64,000 nt of DNA from Eubacterium ventriosum (GTDB lineage Bacteria > Bacillota > Clostridia > Lachnospirales > Lachnospiraceae): NCBI RefSeq assembly GCF_025150745.1, contig NZ_CP102282.1, positions 693,501 to 757,500 on the forward strand, in the 5' to 3' direction. The position numbers were made by a program, and so were the translations under genes. Each line of letters opens with the position of its first letter. Position 1 is the stretch's first letter. The notes under the pieces were generated by a model. The model did not search any database. It saw only the letters and a list, made by a program, of their open reading frames with translations, and was not told where the DNA came from. Shown one piece after another: positions 27,034 through 35,913 of the stretch.

Positions 27034-27850
27034 TTAGATAGCCTTTTTCTCCAAGTCCTCACAGTAAACGCTTGAAAATAAATGTTCCAGCTCATTTCCA
27101 AAGTTGTATGAGATTTTAAGTTTGCGGTTTTCATAAACTGTTATCTGGTCTATCATTTCCACAATAATATCTCTGTCTAATTCTTCAATGTCTTTCAGTT
27201 CCAACAACCGCCTTAACCACGGTGTTTCAAAAACATCTTCTGTTACACTTTCCTTTTTCTTTTCTTCCAGCGTTTCAATCTGTTTGGAGTAAAGCGTTTC
27301 TTTTTGTTGATAGTCCTCTCGATAAGAAAGAAATTCTTCTTTAGAAATCAGTTCGTCTTTGTAATCTTCATAAATTGACTTTTTCAACTTCTTCACTCTT
27401 TCAAGCTCTGCTTTTAACTTTGTCAGTTCTATGTCTGTTGATTTTCTGATTTTTGTTGCTGTGAAAGATTGTGATTTTACAAGTTCCTGCAAGTTCTCTA
27501 CATTGCGGATAATCTGCTTTAAATCTCCCAGCACAATATCATTCAATACTTGAAACGGGAGCGTGTGCGGAGTGCAATAATCTTTTCCACTTCTTTTGTA
27601 AGTTCCACAATAGAATGAATAGGACTTACTTCCGTCAGCACGTCGCCAGAAATTTTTCATCATTGCCCGACCACAATCGCCACACTTGATAAAACCTGCA
27701 AAGATATTTTTATTTGTTTCTAAATCAATATCCCTATGTTTTTTCGTCAGCAGTTTTTGTACCTTATCCCACAGTTGACGGTCTATAATCGGTTCATGTG
27801 TATTTTCAACCCTTATCCAGTTTTCTTTCTCAACTGGACGCTGTTTGCTT
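27034..27850 (-). pseudogene. Large serine recombinase, C-terminal fragment
   Basis: About 270 residues of a TndX-like integrase. Visible are the end of the recombinase domain (NTHEPIIDRQLWDKVQ), the zinc ribbon (KCGDCGRAMMK, then FYCGTYKRSGKDYC), a long coiled coil and the C-terminal tail. The catalytic Ser domain is missing: homology starts near 27850, where a deletion joined it out of frame to a HTH gene. Its 3' end is 70 bases from the element's left junction at 26963/26964, as expected for an integrase at an ICE end. It cannot move the element by itself. Confidence 0.88.
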
Positions 27851-27994
27851 GCCGTATTCATCATAGAGTGGACGCAGACAGCACTTTGATATGTACGGGT
27901 CATAAAATGCCAGTATCTTTTCAATCGCTTTTTCGTCCCCGTCCATTGCTTGTGAAAGCAAATAGTAGGACGGCTTCTTAAATATTTGTTTCAT
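27830..27994 (-). pseudogene. HTH_16-type ICE regulator, truncated
   Basis: 54 codons starting MKQIFKKPSYYLLSQA and AMDGDEKAIEKILAF, with KCCLRPLYDEYG, matching the N-terminal half of the small helix-turn-helix protein encoded next to the sigma-like Orf7 in Tn916-like elements (family usually about twice this length). The frame then enters the serine-recombinase fragment and stops at 27830. ATG 27994 begins 2 bases after the sigma-like stop. Confidence 0.75.
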
Positions 27995-27996
27995 TT

Positions 27997-28416
27997 TTAC
28001 TGTTTCTCCTTTAGTAATTTTTTCATAAGTGCCAATGAGTTGTGCCGATTTTGGAATACACCGCTTCTGGAAATATTCTGTTTTTTTGCAATTTCTTCGT
28101 TGTTCATTTCCAAGAAATAATACATCAGCAAAGTTTCACGGTTACGCTCGGATAACTGTTTCAAGGCTTCTGCCAATTCATCATCATAAACACGAATATC
28201 GTAACCGCATACATTGAAAATCGTATAGTCCGTTTCATAATCGTCCCAGACAGCCAGATTTTCTACAACGATTTCTGGGAGTTCGCAAAAGAGCGTTTCT
28301 TTCTCTTGTCGTCGTTTTAATTTCTGCTGGTAGTCCTTAACAACATGACGGACAACTTTCTTCAAACAACTTTCAAAACGGCATTGAACTGTTTTCTGGA
28401 AGTCAGACGGTTTCAT
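27997..28416 (-). CDS. Sigma-70 region 4-like ICE factor (Tn916 Orf7 type) of the nested element
   Basis: 139 residues. Region 4 reads ALKQLSERNRETLLMYYFLE, EMNNEEIAKKQNISRSGVFQ and a basic tail (MKKLLKEKQ). Similar in type but not in sequence to the factor at 12679. ATG 28416 follows AAAGGGGGTGAG; the frame extends to 28524 without a ribosome site. In Tn916 such a factor drives late transfer functions; here the genes it would control are mostly deleted. Confidence 0.85.
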   Translation of the reverse strand: MKPSDFQKTVQCRFESCLKKVVRHVVKDYQQKLKRRQEKETLFCELPEIVVENLAVWDDYETDYTIFNVCGYDIRVYDDELAEALKQLSERNRETLLMYYFLEMNNEEIAKKQNISRSGVFQNRHNSLALMKKLLKEKQ

Positions 28417-28539
28417 CAATCTCACCCCCTTTCCGCTATGACGTGAAAAGTGGTTCTCCCTCTTTCCGCACCATATAGGGAACGGCAGGTGTGATTTGTT
28501 AAGTTGAGAACTCAAAAAATCCAAAATTTTTCCAGAATG

Positions 28540-28575
28540 AAAAAAGCCCGCACAAAACAGACTGTTTGCACGAGC
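28540..28575 (-). terminator. Terminator/attenuator upstream of the nested sigma-like gene
   Basis: On the - strand GCTCGTGCAAACAG, short loop, CTGTTTTGTGCGGGC, then TTTTTT. It lies between the divergent regulator promoter and the sigma-like gene, so it may gate read-through into that gene, as known for Tn916 leader attenuation (inference). Confidence 0.6.
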
Positions 28576-28712
28576 GAATGAATTTATATATCTAATTAAC
28601 GATTTTATTGATTGCTTTTTCCATTTATAGCCGATAGATTTCTTTAAAACATTCCATGAAACATACTCCTTGATTTACACATCAAAATTATTTTCCAAAA
28701 TCATAAAGTATA

Positions 28713-28786
28713 TTTCTAAATAATTTCTAAATGTACCATAGACTTCTTTGTTTGATGTGGATAGCATAAAAACCTTATGATACAAT
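28713..28786 (+). promoter_or_regulatory. Operator and promoter of response regulator 3
   Basis: TTTCTAAAT occurs twice (28713-28721, 28724-28732), an 11-bp period; read on the - strand it is TTTAGA-N5-TTTAGA. The same motif precedes the ABC genes at 29479-29495. An extended -10, TGATACAAT (28778-28786), lies downstream. Confidence 0.65.
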
Positions 28787-28811
28787 ATCTAATTAAAGGA
28801 GATGAAATCAC

Positions 28812-29477
28812 ATGAATAAAATTGCTATTATTGAAGATGATATAGACATTTGCAATATGATTGCAAAATTCTTAGAAAATAATAAATATATCGTTCATTA
28901 TGCCTTGAATGGTGCAGAGGGCATAGAATTATGTAAATCGCTTGTTCCAGATTTAATAATACTTGATATTATGTTACCGAAGTTAAATGGAAATGATGTA
29001 TTACAGAGATTGCGTAAATTTACAAACGCTCCTGTCATTGTTGTTTCCGCCAAAACAATGGTACAGACAAAAATAGATTTATTAAAATTAGGTGCTGATG
29101 ATTATATGACTAAGCCGTTTGACCTGCATGAGCTTCTTGCTCGTATTGAAGCAAATTTGAAAAGGACTTCAAATACGTCCTGTCAAAATGATACTTTGAC
29201 ATATAGAGATATTGAAATCAATAACTCTCTAGTTTATATCAAAGAGGTATTAGTATCTTTTACATCAACCGAGTTAAAGATTTTAAGACTATTATTGCAA
29301 TATCCGCAAAAAATTTTTTCAAAGCAAAATTTATATGAATCCATTTGGAATGAAACTTATGCTTATGATGATGATACGATAAATACCCATATCAGTCATA
29401 TTCGTAAAAAAATTAAGGCGATTACAAATGAAGATTATATACAAACCATTTGGGGAATCGGTTATAAAATTAAATAA
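28812..29477 (+). CDS. OmpR-family response regulator (cassette 3)
   Basis: 221 residues. Receiver with IIEDDIDICN, acceptor Asp in LIILDIMLPKLNG and Lys in DDYMTKPFD; winged helix with TSTELKILRLLLQYPQKIF and YIQTIWGIGYKIK. ATG 28812 follows AAAGGAGATG. Strongly AT-rich like the rest of the nested element. Forms a set with the ABC-2 transporter and the one-helix kinase that follow. Confidence 0.93.
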   Translation: MNKIAIIEDDIDICNMIAKFLENNKYIVHYALNGAEGIELCKSLVPDLIILDIMLPKLNGNDVLQRLRKFTNAPVIVVSAKTMVQTKIDLLKLGADDYMTKPFDLHELLARIEANLKRTSNTSCQNDTLTYRDIEINNSLVYIKEVLVSFTSTELKILRLLLQYPQKIFSKQNLYESIWNETYAYDDDTINTHISHIRKKIKAITNEDYIQTIWGIGYKIK

Positions 29478-29478
29478 C

Positions 29479-29510
29479 TTTAGATTTTCTTTAGACTTAT
29501 TAGATATAGT
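29479..29510 (+). promoter_or_regulatory. Operator and promoter of the cassette 3 ABC genes
   Basis: TTTAGA (29479-29484) and TTTAGA (29490-29495), an 11-bp period, followed 9 bases later by TATAGT (29505-29510). It starts directly after the regulator stop codon; no -35 is visible, which fits activation by response regulator 3. Confidence 0.65.
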
Positions 29511-29532
29511 GGCATAGAAAGGAGTGTTTAGA

Positions 29533-30450
29533 ATGACAAAATTTATATGCGAAACAAAAAATCTAAGCAAAAAATATAAAGATTTCTATGCTTTAAAGAA
29601 TGTGAACTTAACTATTCCAAAAGGAGAAATCTACGGTCTTGTAGGCGAAAATGGGGCAGGAAAAACGACTTTAATCAGGTTATTAACAGGTCTTAATTTT
29701 AAGAGCGAGGGAGAAATTATCCTATTTGGACATCAGGATAATCTGCAACATGAAAGGTCAAAAATCGGTTGCACGATTGAAATGCCTGCGTTATATAAGG
29801 ATATGACAGCTTCTCAAAATTTGGAAGTACAAAGAATACAACGAGGTATTCCAAATAAAAAATGTATTACCGATACTCTAGAGTTGATAGGCTTATCCAA
29901 TGCTGGTAAAAAAAGAGTAGCAAACTTTTCTTTAGGAATGAAACAAAGGCTTGCTTTAGGCGTTGCATTATTAGGCGAGCCAGAATTTTTGATTTTGGAC
30001 GAACCCGTCAACGGACTTGACCCAACAGGAATTATTGAATTAAGAGAACTTCTTAAAAAATTAGTAAAAGAACGAGAGGTAACGATTTTAATATCCAGCC
30101 ATATATTAAGTGAATTACATCAGCTTGCTACCTGTTACGGATTTCTTCATAAAGGAGAACTTTTGAAACAAATTTCTACCGAAGAATTAAACGAAGAATG
30201 TAAACGCCATATTTGTTTAAGGACAGATAATATCCAAAAAACCACTCTTTTATTAGAGCAAAAGGGAAATATTAACAATTACTCCGTTTACCCCGATAAT
30301 TCTATTCGGATATACGAGTGCTTAGATAATGTAAGAATGATTTCTAAATTACTATCCAGTAATGGAGTTATTATTGATGAAATTTCTGTGCAAGGAGAAA
30401 ATTTGGAAACATACTTTGAAAATCTAATAGGGGGACGAAAAAATGTTTAA
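29533..30450 (+). CDS. ABC-2 type transporter ATP-binding protein (BcrA/LanF-like)
   Basis: 305-residue ATPase of the bacitracin/lantibiotic-immunity type. Walker A GENGAGKTT, signature FSLGMKQRLALGVALL, Walker B FLILDEPVNGLD, switch His in ILISSHILSELH, then a C-terminal domain of about 90 residues typical of drug-resistance ATPases. ATG 29533 follows AAAGGAGTG. Overlaps the permease start by 8 bases. Probably confers self-protection or resistance to a peptide antibiotic (family knowledge; substrate inferred). Confidence 0.92.
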   Translation: MTKFICETKNLSKKYKDFYALKNVNLTIPKGEIYGLVGENGAGKTTLIRLLTGLNFKSEGEIILFGHQDNLQHERSKIGCTIEMPALYKDMTASQNLEVQRIQRGIPNKKCITDTLELIGLSNAGKKRVANFSLGMKQRLALGVALLGEPEFLILDEPVNGLDPTGIIELRELLKKLVKEREVTILISSHILSELHQLATCYGFLHKGELLKQISTEELNEECKRHICLRTDNIQKTTLLLEQKGNINNYSVYPDNSIRIYECLDNVRMISKLLSSNGVIIDEISVQGENLETYFENLIGGRKNV

Positions 30451-31264
30451 TCAAATAAGAGCAGAATTTTATAAGTTATTTCATACAAAGGCATTGTACT
30501 TAACCTTTGCTTTGATTTTAGCAGTCTTTGGAATTTTCTCCATAGGCGGTCAGCAACAATTTGTGGCATCAAGTTCAAGTTTAGACGAAACATGGAAAAT
30601 AGGAGAAACTGTTGGATTTCTTGCTCGTGCTTATAGCGATACAGCACACCCATTGATTGAAGAAATAATAAGGACAGCCACATCTTATACTGTATTTTTC
30701 TGGCTGATTGTTCTTATATTTTCTGTCATTTTCTTTTCAAGAGAATATACGGATTCAACAATTAAAATTGCAATCGCAAGCGGACAAAGCCGAATTAAGT
30801 TTTTTGTTGCGAAATATATTGTGATTTCGATTACCAGTATATTTCTATACTTTTCATTTATTATGATTGCATTTATAATAGAATGTGCGAAATTTAATAT
30901 TCCAATACAACTGTTTCCAATGCTGAAAATTGCAGGACTAAATTGTATGATTATGGGAGCATTTATCGGAATTACACTTATGTTATGTGTAATATTCAAA
31001 CATACGGCAATCGTTGTAGGTGCTATGTCATTGTTTACATTTAGCGGACCGCTTATCTATATGATGACATGGGATAATATGTCAACTCAATCATGGAGAG
31101 TTCTAACCTATTTAAAAATAAATCCTATGTATTACTGGATGAATACCTGTTCTTATAATATGATAAATAATTTAGAAATCAATATTTTGATTTATTTCGT
31201 GGGAACTGTAATTATTACATTTCTTGTTTCAGCATTGATACTAAGAAAGCAAGAAATACGCTAA
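30443..31264 (+). CDS. ABC-2 type transporter permease (cassette 3)
   Basis: 273 residues with six hydrophobic helices (about 18-35, 82-102, 117-140, 150-170, 185-205 and 240-262), the ABC-2 fold. Start ATG 30443 overlaps the ATPase stop. A single permease is encoded, so the transporter would be a homodimer with the ATPase above, unlike two-permease LanFEG systems. Confidence 0.88.
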   Translation: MFNQIRAEFYKLFHTKALYLTFALILAVFGIFSIGGQQQFVASSSSLDETWKIGETVGFLARAYSDTAHPLIEEIIRTATSYTVFFWLIVLIFSVIFFSREYTDSTIKIAIASGQSRIKFFVAKYIVISITSIFLYFSFIMIAFIIECAKFNIPIQLFPMLKIAGLNCMIMGAFIGITLMLCVIFKHTAIVVGAMSLFTFSGPLIYMMTWDNMSTQSWRVLTYLKINPMYYWMNTCSYNMINNLEINILIYFVGTVIITFLVSALILRKQEIR

Positions 31265-31290
31265 TCATAACAGAAAGGGGAAATGCGAAT

Positions 31291-32169
31291 ATGTTATATT
31301 TCTTATTGATTTGCTTTATTTTCATATTAGCATTTTCCTTATTCTCTATTATCAGAACAATTCGCAACATAAATAAGCAAATAAAGCAACAACGGAAAAT
31401 ACGAGTATCTTTATCAAATAGGGACATTGAAGAATTAGCTTATGCAATCAATCAAAAAGATAATCTACATAAAAAATTACAGGTTCAAATTAAGCAGGAA
31501 GAAGAACAGTTAAAACAGTCTATATCTAATATAAGCCACGATTTAAGAACACCTTTGACATCTATACAAGGCTATTTAACACTTCTGCAAGAATGTGAAG
31601 ATAAACAGGAACAAGGACAATGCATTAAAATCATTAAGGCAAAAACAGATTATCTCACGGATTTAGTACAAGAGTTTTATGATTTATCTGTGATAGAAAA
31701 TGAGCAAGTTGATGTTGAATGTGAGCGTGTTGACATAAATAGAATTGTTACAGATTGCTTAATTGAAAAGTATTATGAATTTGGAGAAATCCAACCAACC
31801 ATTCAAACAGAAAATACTCCTGTATGGATATACGGAAATAACCTTATCTGTAAACGAATTATTGAAAATTTAATTGTAAATGCACTTCGTTATTCAGATA
31901 ATTACATTGAAGTTTCTATCAATCAAAAAGGAGTGTTCACAATTAAAAATTCAACAAAATCCCTTGATGATATTGATGTAAACTTATTATTTAACAAGTT
32001 TTATACTGTTGATAAATCACGCACCAAAGGAAGTTCTGGTCTGGGCTTGTATATTGTAAAGGAATTGCTGAAAAAGATTGACGGTAAAATTGAAAATGTA
32101 AGTTACGAAAAAAATATTTTGTCTATTAGCATTTGTTTTCCCTTGTATAATGATAAAAAGTTACTGTGA
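31291..32169 (+). CDS. Sensor histidine kinase with one N-terminal helix (cassette 3)
   Basis: 292 residues. One membrane helix (LYFLLICFIFILAFSLFSII), a coiled-coil linker, HisKA with the phospho-acceptor His in SNISHDLRTPLTSIQGYL, and HATPase with IIENLIVNALRYS and GSSGLGLYIVKELLKK. The lack of an extracellular domain suggests sensing through the membrane or transporter. ATG 31291 follows AAAGGGG. Last gene of the cassette; a bidirectional terminator follows. Confidence 0.9.
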   Translation: MLYFLLICFIFILAFSLFSIIRTIRNINKQIKQQRKIRVSLSNRDIEELAYAINQKDNLHKKLQVQIKQEEEQLKQSISNISHDLRTPLTSIQGYLTLLQECEDKQEQGQCIKIIKAKTDYLTDLVQEFYDLSVIENEQVDVECERVDINRIVTDCLIEKYYEFGEIQPTIQTENTPVWIYGNNLICKRIIENLIVNALRYSDNYIEVSINQKGVFTIKNSTKSLDDIDVNLLFNKFYTVDKSRTKGSSGLGLYIVKELLKKIDGKIENVSYEKNILSISICFPLYNDKKLL

Positions 32170-32198
32170 TCAGAACATCTGAATACAGTAACTTTTTT
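32155..32198. terminator. Bidirectional terminator after cassette 3
   Basis: AAAAAGTTACTGT pairs with ACAGTAACTTTTTT around a 17-nt loop. Serves the kinase (rightward) and the 117-residue gene (leftward). Confidence 0.8.
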
Positions 32199-32205
32199 AG
32201 TAGCT

Positions 32206-32559
32206 TTAACTCTCTTTTATAAGTTTTTCAAAATATTCTCTTTTCTTCTCTGGAAGTTGATTTAAAAATTCTTCCAGCCATTTTTCTTCTTCTTCTAAAA
32301 TTCCCTCGTCCTCATAATACTCTGGATATTCCAAATATATTTCATGTTCTCTTTCTTCTCGTTCTTCGTCAGCTTGTGCTAAGTCCATATATTTTCCAAT
32401 AAGGAATTGAAGATATTGACTATACCCAAGAGAACTAACTAAATAAGTAATTCGTTCATAGTCTTTCAATGTCATTTCTTTTTTTCCAGTTAAAAGGTCA
32501 TGGTCGTAAGAAGAACAAACTTCTAAAAATTCCTGTTCCTGCGTTTCTGCTTTTTTCAT
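32206..32559 (-). CDS. Conserved acidic hypothetical protein of the nested ICE
   Basis: 117 residues, very acidic, with a run of Glu-rich segments near the middle and NQLPEKKREYFEKLI at the end. No membrane segment; function unknown. Start ATG 32559 lies inside the chimeric 3' end of the truncated adhesin gene, which has replaced its own upstream region, so expression is doubtful. Confidence 0.55.
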   Translation of the reverse strand: MKKAETQEQEFLEVCSSYDHDLLTGKKEMTLKDYERITYLVSSLGYSQYLQFLIGKYMDLAQADEEREEREHEIYLEYPEYYEDEGILEEEEKWLEEFLNQLPEKKREYFEKLIKES

Positions 32560-34150
32560 TGTTCATACGGAATTTTCCATAAGGTAAGAGGTCAGCAGAA
32601 GTAGAAGCGATACCCTCAATATCGGTACGAATTATCTTTACCACTTCATTTTTCTTGTATAACTTGCCCTCAACCAATACCGCATTATCATTTAAGGAAA
32701 TGATGTCAAAGGCAGTATCTTTCAAAGTAGCACTTCCTTGTGGCTTTGTATCGCCCGTTTCTAAATCTCGTTTCTGAATTTTGACACCGCCACGGATAAC
32801 CTTGTCTGATACGGAAAACTGGTTACTTCCAGTAAGTACGGCAAGGTCGCCGTCCTCTGTAATTTGTGTAAGGTATAAGCCCTTAATCTGTTCGGACTTA
32901 TCGCCAGCCTGCATATATGCACCGTCCAGCAAGTAACCGTTTGGAGCTTTTGTTTCTTCTACGGTTAGTGTTCCAAGTGGAAGAACTGCCTTGCCGTCCT
33001 GCATATAGAAACTGTCGCCAGATACTTTGTATGTGTCCGCTAATTTTGTAACATAATGGATTGTACCGTCGCTGTCTGTTTCGGCGATTGTCTTTGTAAC
33101 CCATGTTCTTGTAGCTTCGGCAGGGAGATTGTCTTTATTGTAGAAGCCAGTATAATACTTCCATGTAAATTCCGCACCTGCTAAAGAAGCGTTCCCCTGC
33201 GGATTGTCTTTCTGTGTTTCCATATCAATCTTGAAGAGTTCAATCAAAGTGTCTGTTACCTTTGGTGTATCTGATACGTTCAAGGTCGCTGTCTTTCCAG
33301 CTTCAACCTTTAAGGAATATATATTTGTATCAACCTTATATCCTGCTGGTGCGGATAATTCCTTGATATAGACTGTGTCAGCCTTTACCTCTACGACATC
33401 TGTATTTCCGTTTTCATCAGTCGTAAGGGTGGCAAGCTGTTTCGTGCAGTCCTTATCAGCAAAGACACCGTATGTCGCACCAGCGATAGAGTAATTCCCG
33501 TTACCGTCTGTAATGCTGGTATTACTGGAAGTCTTTTGAAGTTTCGCATTTCCAACATTGAGTTTCGCCCAGAATTGTCCCAATTCCTGCCCCTCGCCAG
33601 AGTAGATATAACCGCCACATTCATAGCGTCCTTTATTCTCTTTGACAAAGGCTCTTGCACCAGAGAAAACTTCGTCCTGCGTAGCTTTTGGAATTTCATC
33701 ATAAGAAGCTCGCACGTTGTCGCACTGCCAGCCAAGATGTACGCTCAATCTCTGCCAGACCACACATTGTTCCAACAGATAGACTTGCTTGTAGTTCAAT
33801 TCCTTGTGAGTTTCGCCATACTGTTTGACATACTCTAAGGATAACGCCACATCTGAAATCTGGTTGGCACTCATACGTGAGCTTGCGTCAGCTCTGGTCT
33901 TGTAACCATTCTTAAAATCTGTATTGATGTCGATACAATAGGCAGTTTCGCCCTCGACTTTCATATAGCCCTCATTGAATGTCGAACCGATAGAACCGTC
34001 ATTCATTACTTTTTCAATGATACCGACACGCTCTGCACTTTCCGTCCAGTATTGCTTACTTTCTGCATGGACGGGTGTAGTCGGTAAAGCAGTAACGACA
34101 GTTGCAAGAGCTAAGAAGCCCGTACACAATCGTTTTAACATCTTTTTCAT
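32498..34150 (-). pseudogene. Truncated thioester/Cna-B type surface protein
   Basis: A secreted ICE adhesin, about 550 codons remaining. Signal peptide (LCTGFLALATVVTALPTTPVHA). The thioester-type domain has Cys in YCIDINTDF and Gln in LLEQCVVWQR, a candidate internal thioester. SpaA/Cna-B repeats follow (ATYGVFADKDC, TVYIKELSAPAGYKVDT, GTLTVEETKAPNGYLLDG). After LLPYGKF, near 32570, the frame runs into the 5' end of the 117-residue gene and ends without a sorting signal or membrane anchor. This is an internal deletion that also removed the transfer genes normally lying between. ATG 34150 follows AAAGGAG. Confidence 0.85.
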
Positions 34151-34186
34151 AAAATCTAATGCTCCTTTCATTTTGGGTATAAAAAT

Positions 34187-34210
34187 AGACGCTCATTTCT
34201 GAACGTCTAC
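34187..34210 (-). promoter_or_regulatory. Hairpin in the leader of the truncated adhesin gene
   Basis: TAGACG and CGTCTA arms around a 12-nt loop, followed on the - strand by TTTTTA. Either the terminator of the gene fragment upstream or a leader element. Confidence 0.45.
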
Positions 34211-34231
34211 ATTATTGAAAGGCTTGTCCTC

Positions 34232-34320
34232 TCACACATATTCTATTTTAATAGGTACAACAGTTGCCTTTCTCCTTGTATTTTCGTTGTTTTCATCACT
34301 TGCGTTATCTACAACCTCCA
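34232..34320 (-). pseudogene. C-terminal stub of an ICE gene cut at the element's right junction
   Basis: The frame reading VVDNASDENNENTRRKA and ending VVPIKIEYV* is open up to base 34320, where the relaxase fragment begins. About 28 codons remain; I do not recognise the family. It shows that the nested element's right side ends inside a gene. Confidence 0.5.
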
Positions 34321-34558
34321 TGTGGTGGGGAAGAAATCTCTAATAGATATTCCACATTGGCCCGAACATTATGAAGTTCTTTCATATCATTTTTGGCCTG
34401 CTTATAGGCAGAATAGGCTTTCCGTTTTTGTTCCAGAAGATCGGTGTATTCCTCTCGGAGAGATTTGACAGAGGGGAGCTTTTTGATTCCCAGTTCGTCA
34501 AAATGATTCTTCGCTGTCTGGTGCAGTAAGATTTCCGCCTCATGTGCAACACGGAATT
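34321..34558 (-). pseudogene. Relaxase 3' fragment (second part)
   Basis: Aligns to 38446-38683 of the intact relaxase, nearly identical at first and more diverged towards 34558, where homology stops at CGGAATT. It encodes residues such as LPSVKSLREEYTDLLEQKRK. With 26925-26963 it rebuilds about 270 bases of a second, slightly different relaxase, so two related ICEs have contributed to this region. Confidence 0.85.
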
Positions 34559-34597
34559 AAAAGGCTGAGCGCCAGCGGAAAAGATACCTCCTGTCTA

Positions 34598-34704
34598 CGC
34601 ATTTAGGGCGTTAAAAGTCCACGGAAATCAAGGGTTTTTCCGCATGGCCGGCAGGCAGGTGGATAAAGTTATCCTGTTCCCCGCAAAACGGGGTTCTAAA
34701 TGCG
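34598..34704. repeat. Inverted repeat with internal hairpin between relaxase relic and thiamine operon
   Basis: CGCATTTAG (34598-34606) and CTAAATGCG (34696-34704) are perfect 9-bp arms 89 bases apart. Inside, CCCCG-CAAAA-CGGGG (34679-34693) forms a hairpin. No ORF is visible in 34559-34715. Possible recombination site, transfer origin or regulatory RNA; no family recognised. Confidence 0.45.
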
Positions 34705-34715
34705 GGAAAAAGGAC

Positions 34716-34768
34716 AAAAAAGAAGCGCCAGATGCAGAGGCTTTGATACCTCTGCGCCCGGCGCTTTT
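34716..34768 (-). terminator. Terminator of the thiamine operon
   Basis: On the - strand AGCGCC...GCAGAGG, loop, CCTCTGC...GGCGCT, then TCTTTTTT, starting right after the Nudix stop codon. A long interrupted stem with a T-run. Confidence 0.8.
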
Positions 34769-35260
34769 TCAGCCTATTAGCTGATCTACATAGGTAATTA
34801 GAGGGTGCAGATGTTTCAGGCGAAACATCTCAAATAACTTATCTGGATTTACCCATTGAACATCCACAACTTCTGTTTCCTGTAAACGCATTTCTTCAAT
34901 CTTTATATCCTTATGAAATAGCCAAACATCGTAAAAATCCTGCACATTTTCCCGTCTGCTCTGATAAATCAATTTTTCACTTCCGGGAGTAAGCAGTATT
35001 CCTAATTCTTCTTTTACCTCTCGGATTGCTCCTTGTAAACTGGTTTCCCCGGAAAGTACAGAACCACCCGTACATTCCCAATAAAGAGGGTATTGCTTTT
35101 TCGGATGCCGCTGTGATAAAAGATACTGCCCCTGCTGGTTGACGATCCATACACTCACAGATAAATGATACAGCCCTTTGGGTATGATTTCTCCACGGCA
35201 CACTGTTATTCCAGACTTTTCCCGTTTTGCATTATATAAATCCCATTTTTCCATTTTCAT
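34769..35260 (-). CDS. Nudix hydrolase in the thiamine operon
   Basis: 163 residues. The Nudix box is clear: GGSVLSGETSLQGAIREVKEELGI (the GX5EX7REUXEEXGU pattern), preceded by YLLSQRHPKKQYPLYWECTG. Hydrolyses a nucleoside diphosphate-like or diphosphate compound. Within a thiamine operon the likely role is removal of a damaged or toxic thiamine diphosphate analogue or of HMP diphosphate (inference from known thiamine damage control). ATG 35260 overlaps the HAD stop by 4 bases. Last gene of the operon. Confidence 0.88.
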   Translation of the reverse strand: MKMEKWDLYNAKREKSGITVCRGEIIPKGLYHLSVSVWIVNQQGQYLLSQRHPKKQYPLYWECTGGSVLSGETSLQGAIREVKEELGILLTPGSEKLIYQSRRENVQDFYDVWLFHKDIKIEEMRLQETEVVDVQWVNPDKLFEMFRLKHLHPLITYVDQLIG

Positions 35261-35913
35261 ACCTCTTTGTGTGGGATCGGTGCTTGCCGAAAATCAAGTA
35301 AGTAAATATCCGCAATCCTTTCTATTTCTGTACGCTGATCTGCGGAATACTTATCATAAATCCCGCCTGCTAACATACGGGCTGCCTTTGCGCTTTTAAT
35401 TGCTGGAAGCACATCATCAAACACAATACAGTGTTCAGGTGCAACCCCTAATTTTCTTGCGGCCAATTCAAAGACATCCGAATATTCTTTTCCCCGCTGA
35501 ACCTCATCTGTTGAACATAGAGCGTCAAATAATTCTAAAATAGAATTGTTCTTTAAGCATGGAATATAGAGCTTTTCCGGCAACCCCGTAGCAACTGCAA
35601 GTTTTATTCCATGTTCTTTTAAGCGCAGAAGATAATCAAGGGCATGGGGCAGCAGACCGACATGGTTACTGTATTCCTCGACCGCCATATTATTCCATTC
35701 CTCAATAATTCCCTCTACCGTTTCCTGCAATCCAAAAAGATCAATGGTATATTGTGCGGCTTCCTCAAAACTCCTTGCACATATTTCAGTTACATAATTT
35801 TCCGGGACGGGAAGATTTCTCTTTTTCAAAAACTGAATATCTATATGCTCCCATACATCCATTGAATCCAGAATTGTTCCATCTAAATCAAAGATTGCCG
35901 CATTAAAATCCAT
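35257..35913 (-). CDS. HAD-superfamily phosphatase in the thiamine operon
   Basis: 218 residues. Motif [14 protein letters not shown], an alpha-helical cap, motif [12 protein letters not shown] (Thr), and motif [20 protein letters not shown]. Subfamily of beta-phosphoglucomutase-like phosphatases. In this operon it probably dephosphorylates thiamine monophosphate or another thiamine intermediate (inference). Overlaps thiE by 11 bases, so it is tightly coupled. Confidence 0.88.
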   Translation of the reverse strand: MDFNAAIFDLDGTILDSMDVWEHIDIQFLKKRNLPVPENYVTEICARSFEEAAQYTIDLFGLQETVEGIIEEWNNMAVEEYSNHVGLLPHALDYLLRLKEHGIKLAVATGLPEKLYIPCLKNNSILELFDALCSTDEVQRGKEYSDVFELAARKLGVAPEHCIVFDDVLPAIKSAKAARMLAGGIYDKYSADQRTEIERIADIYLLDFRQAPIPHKEV

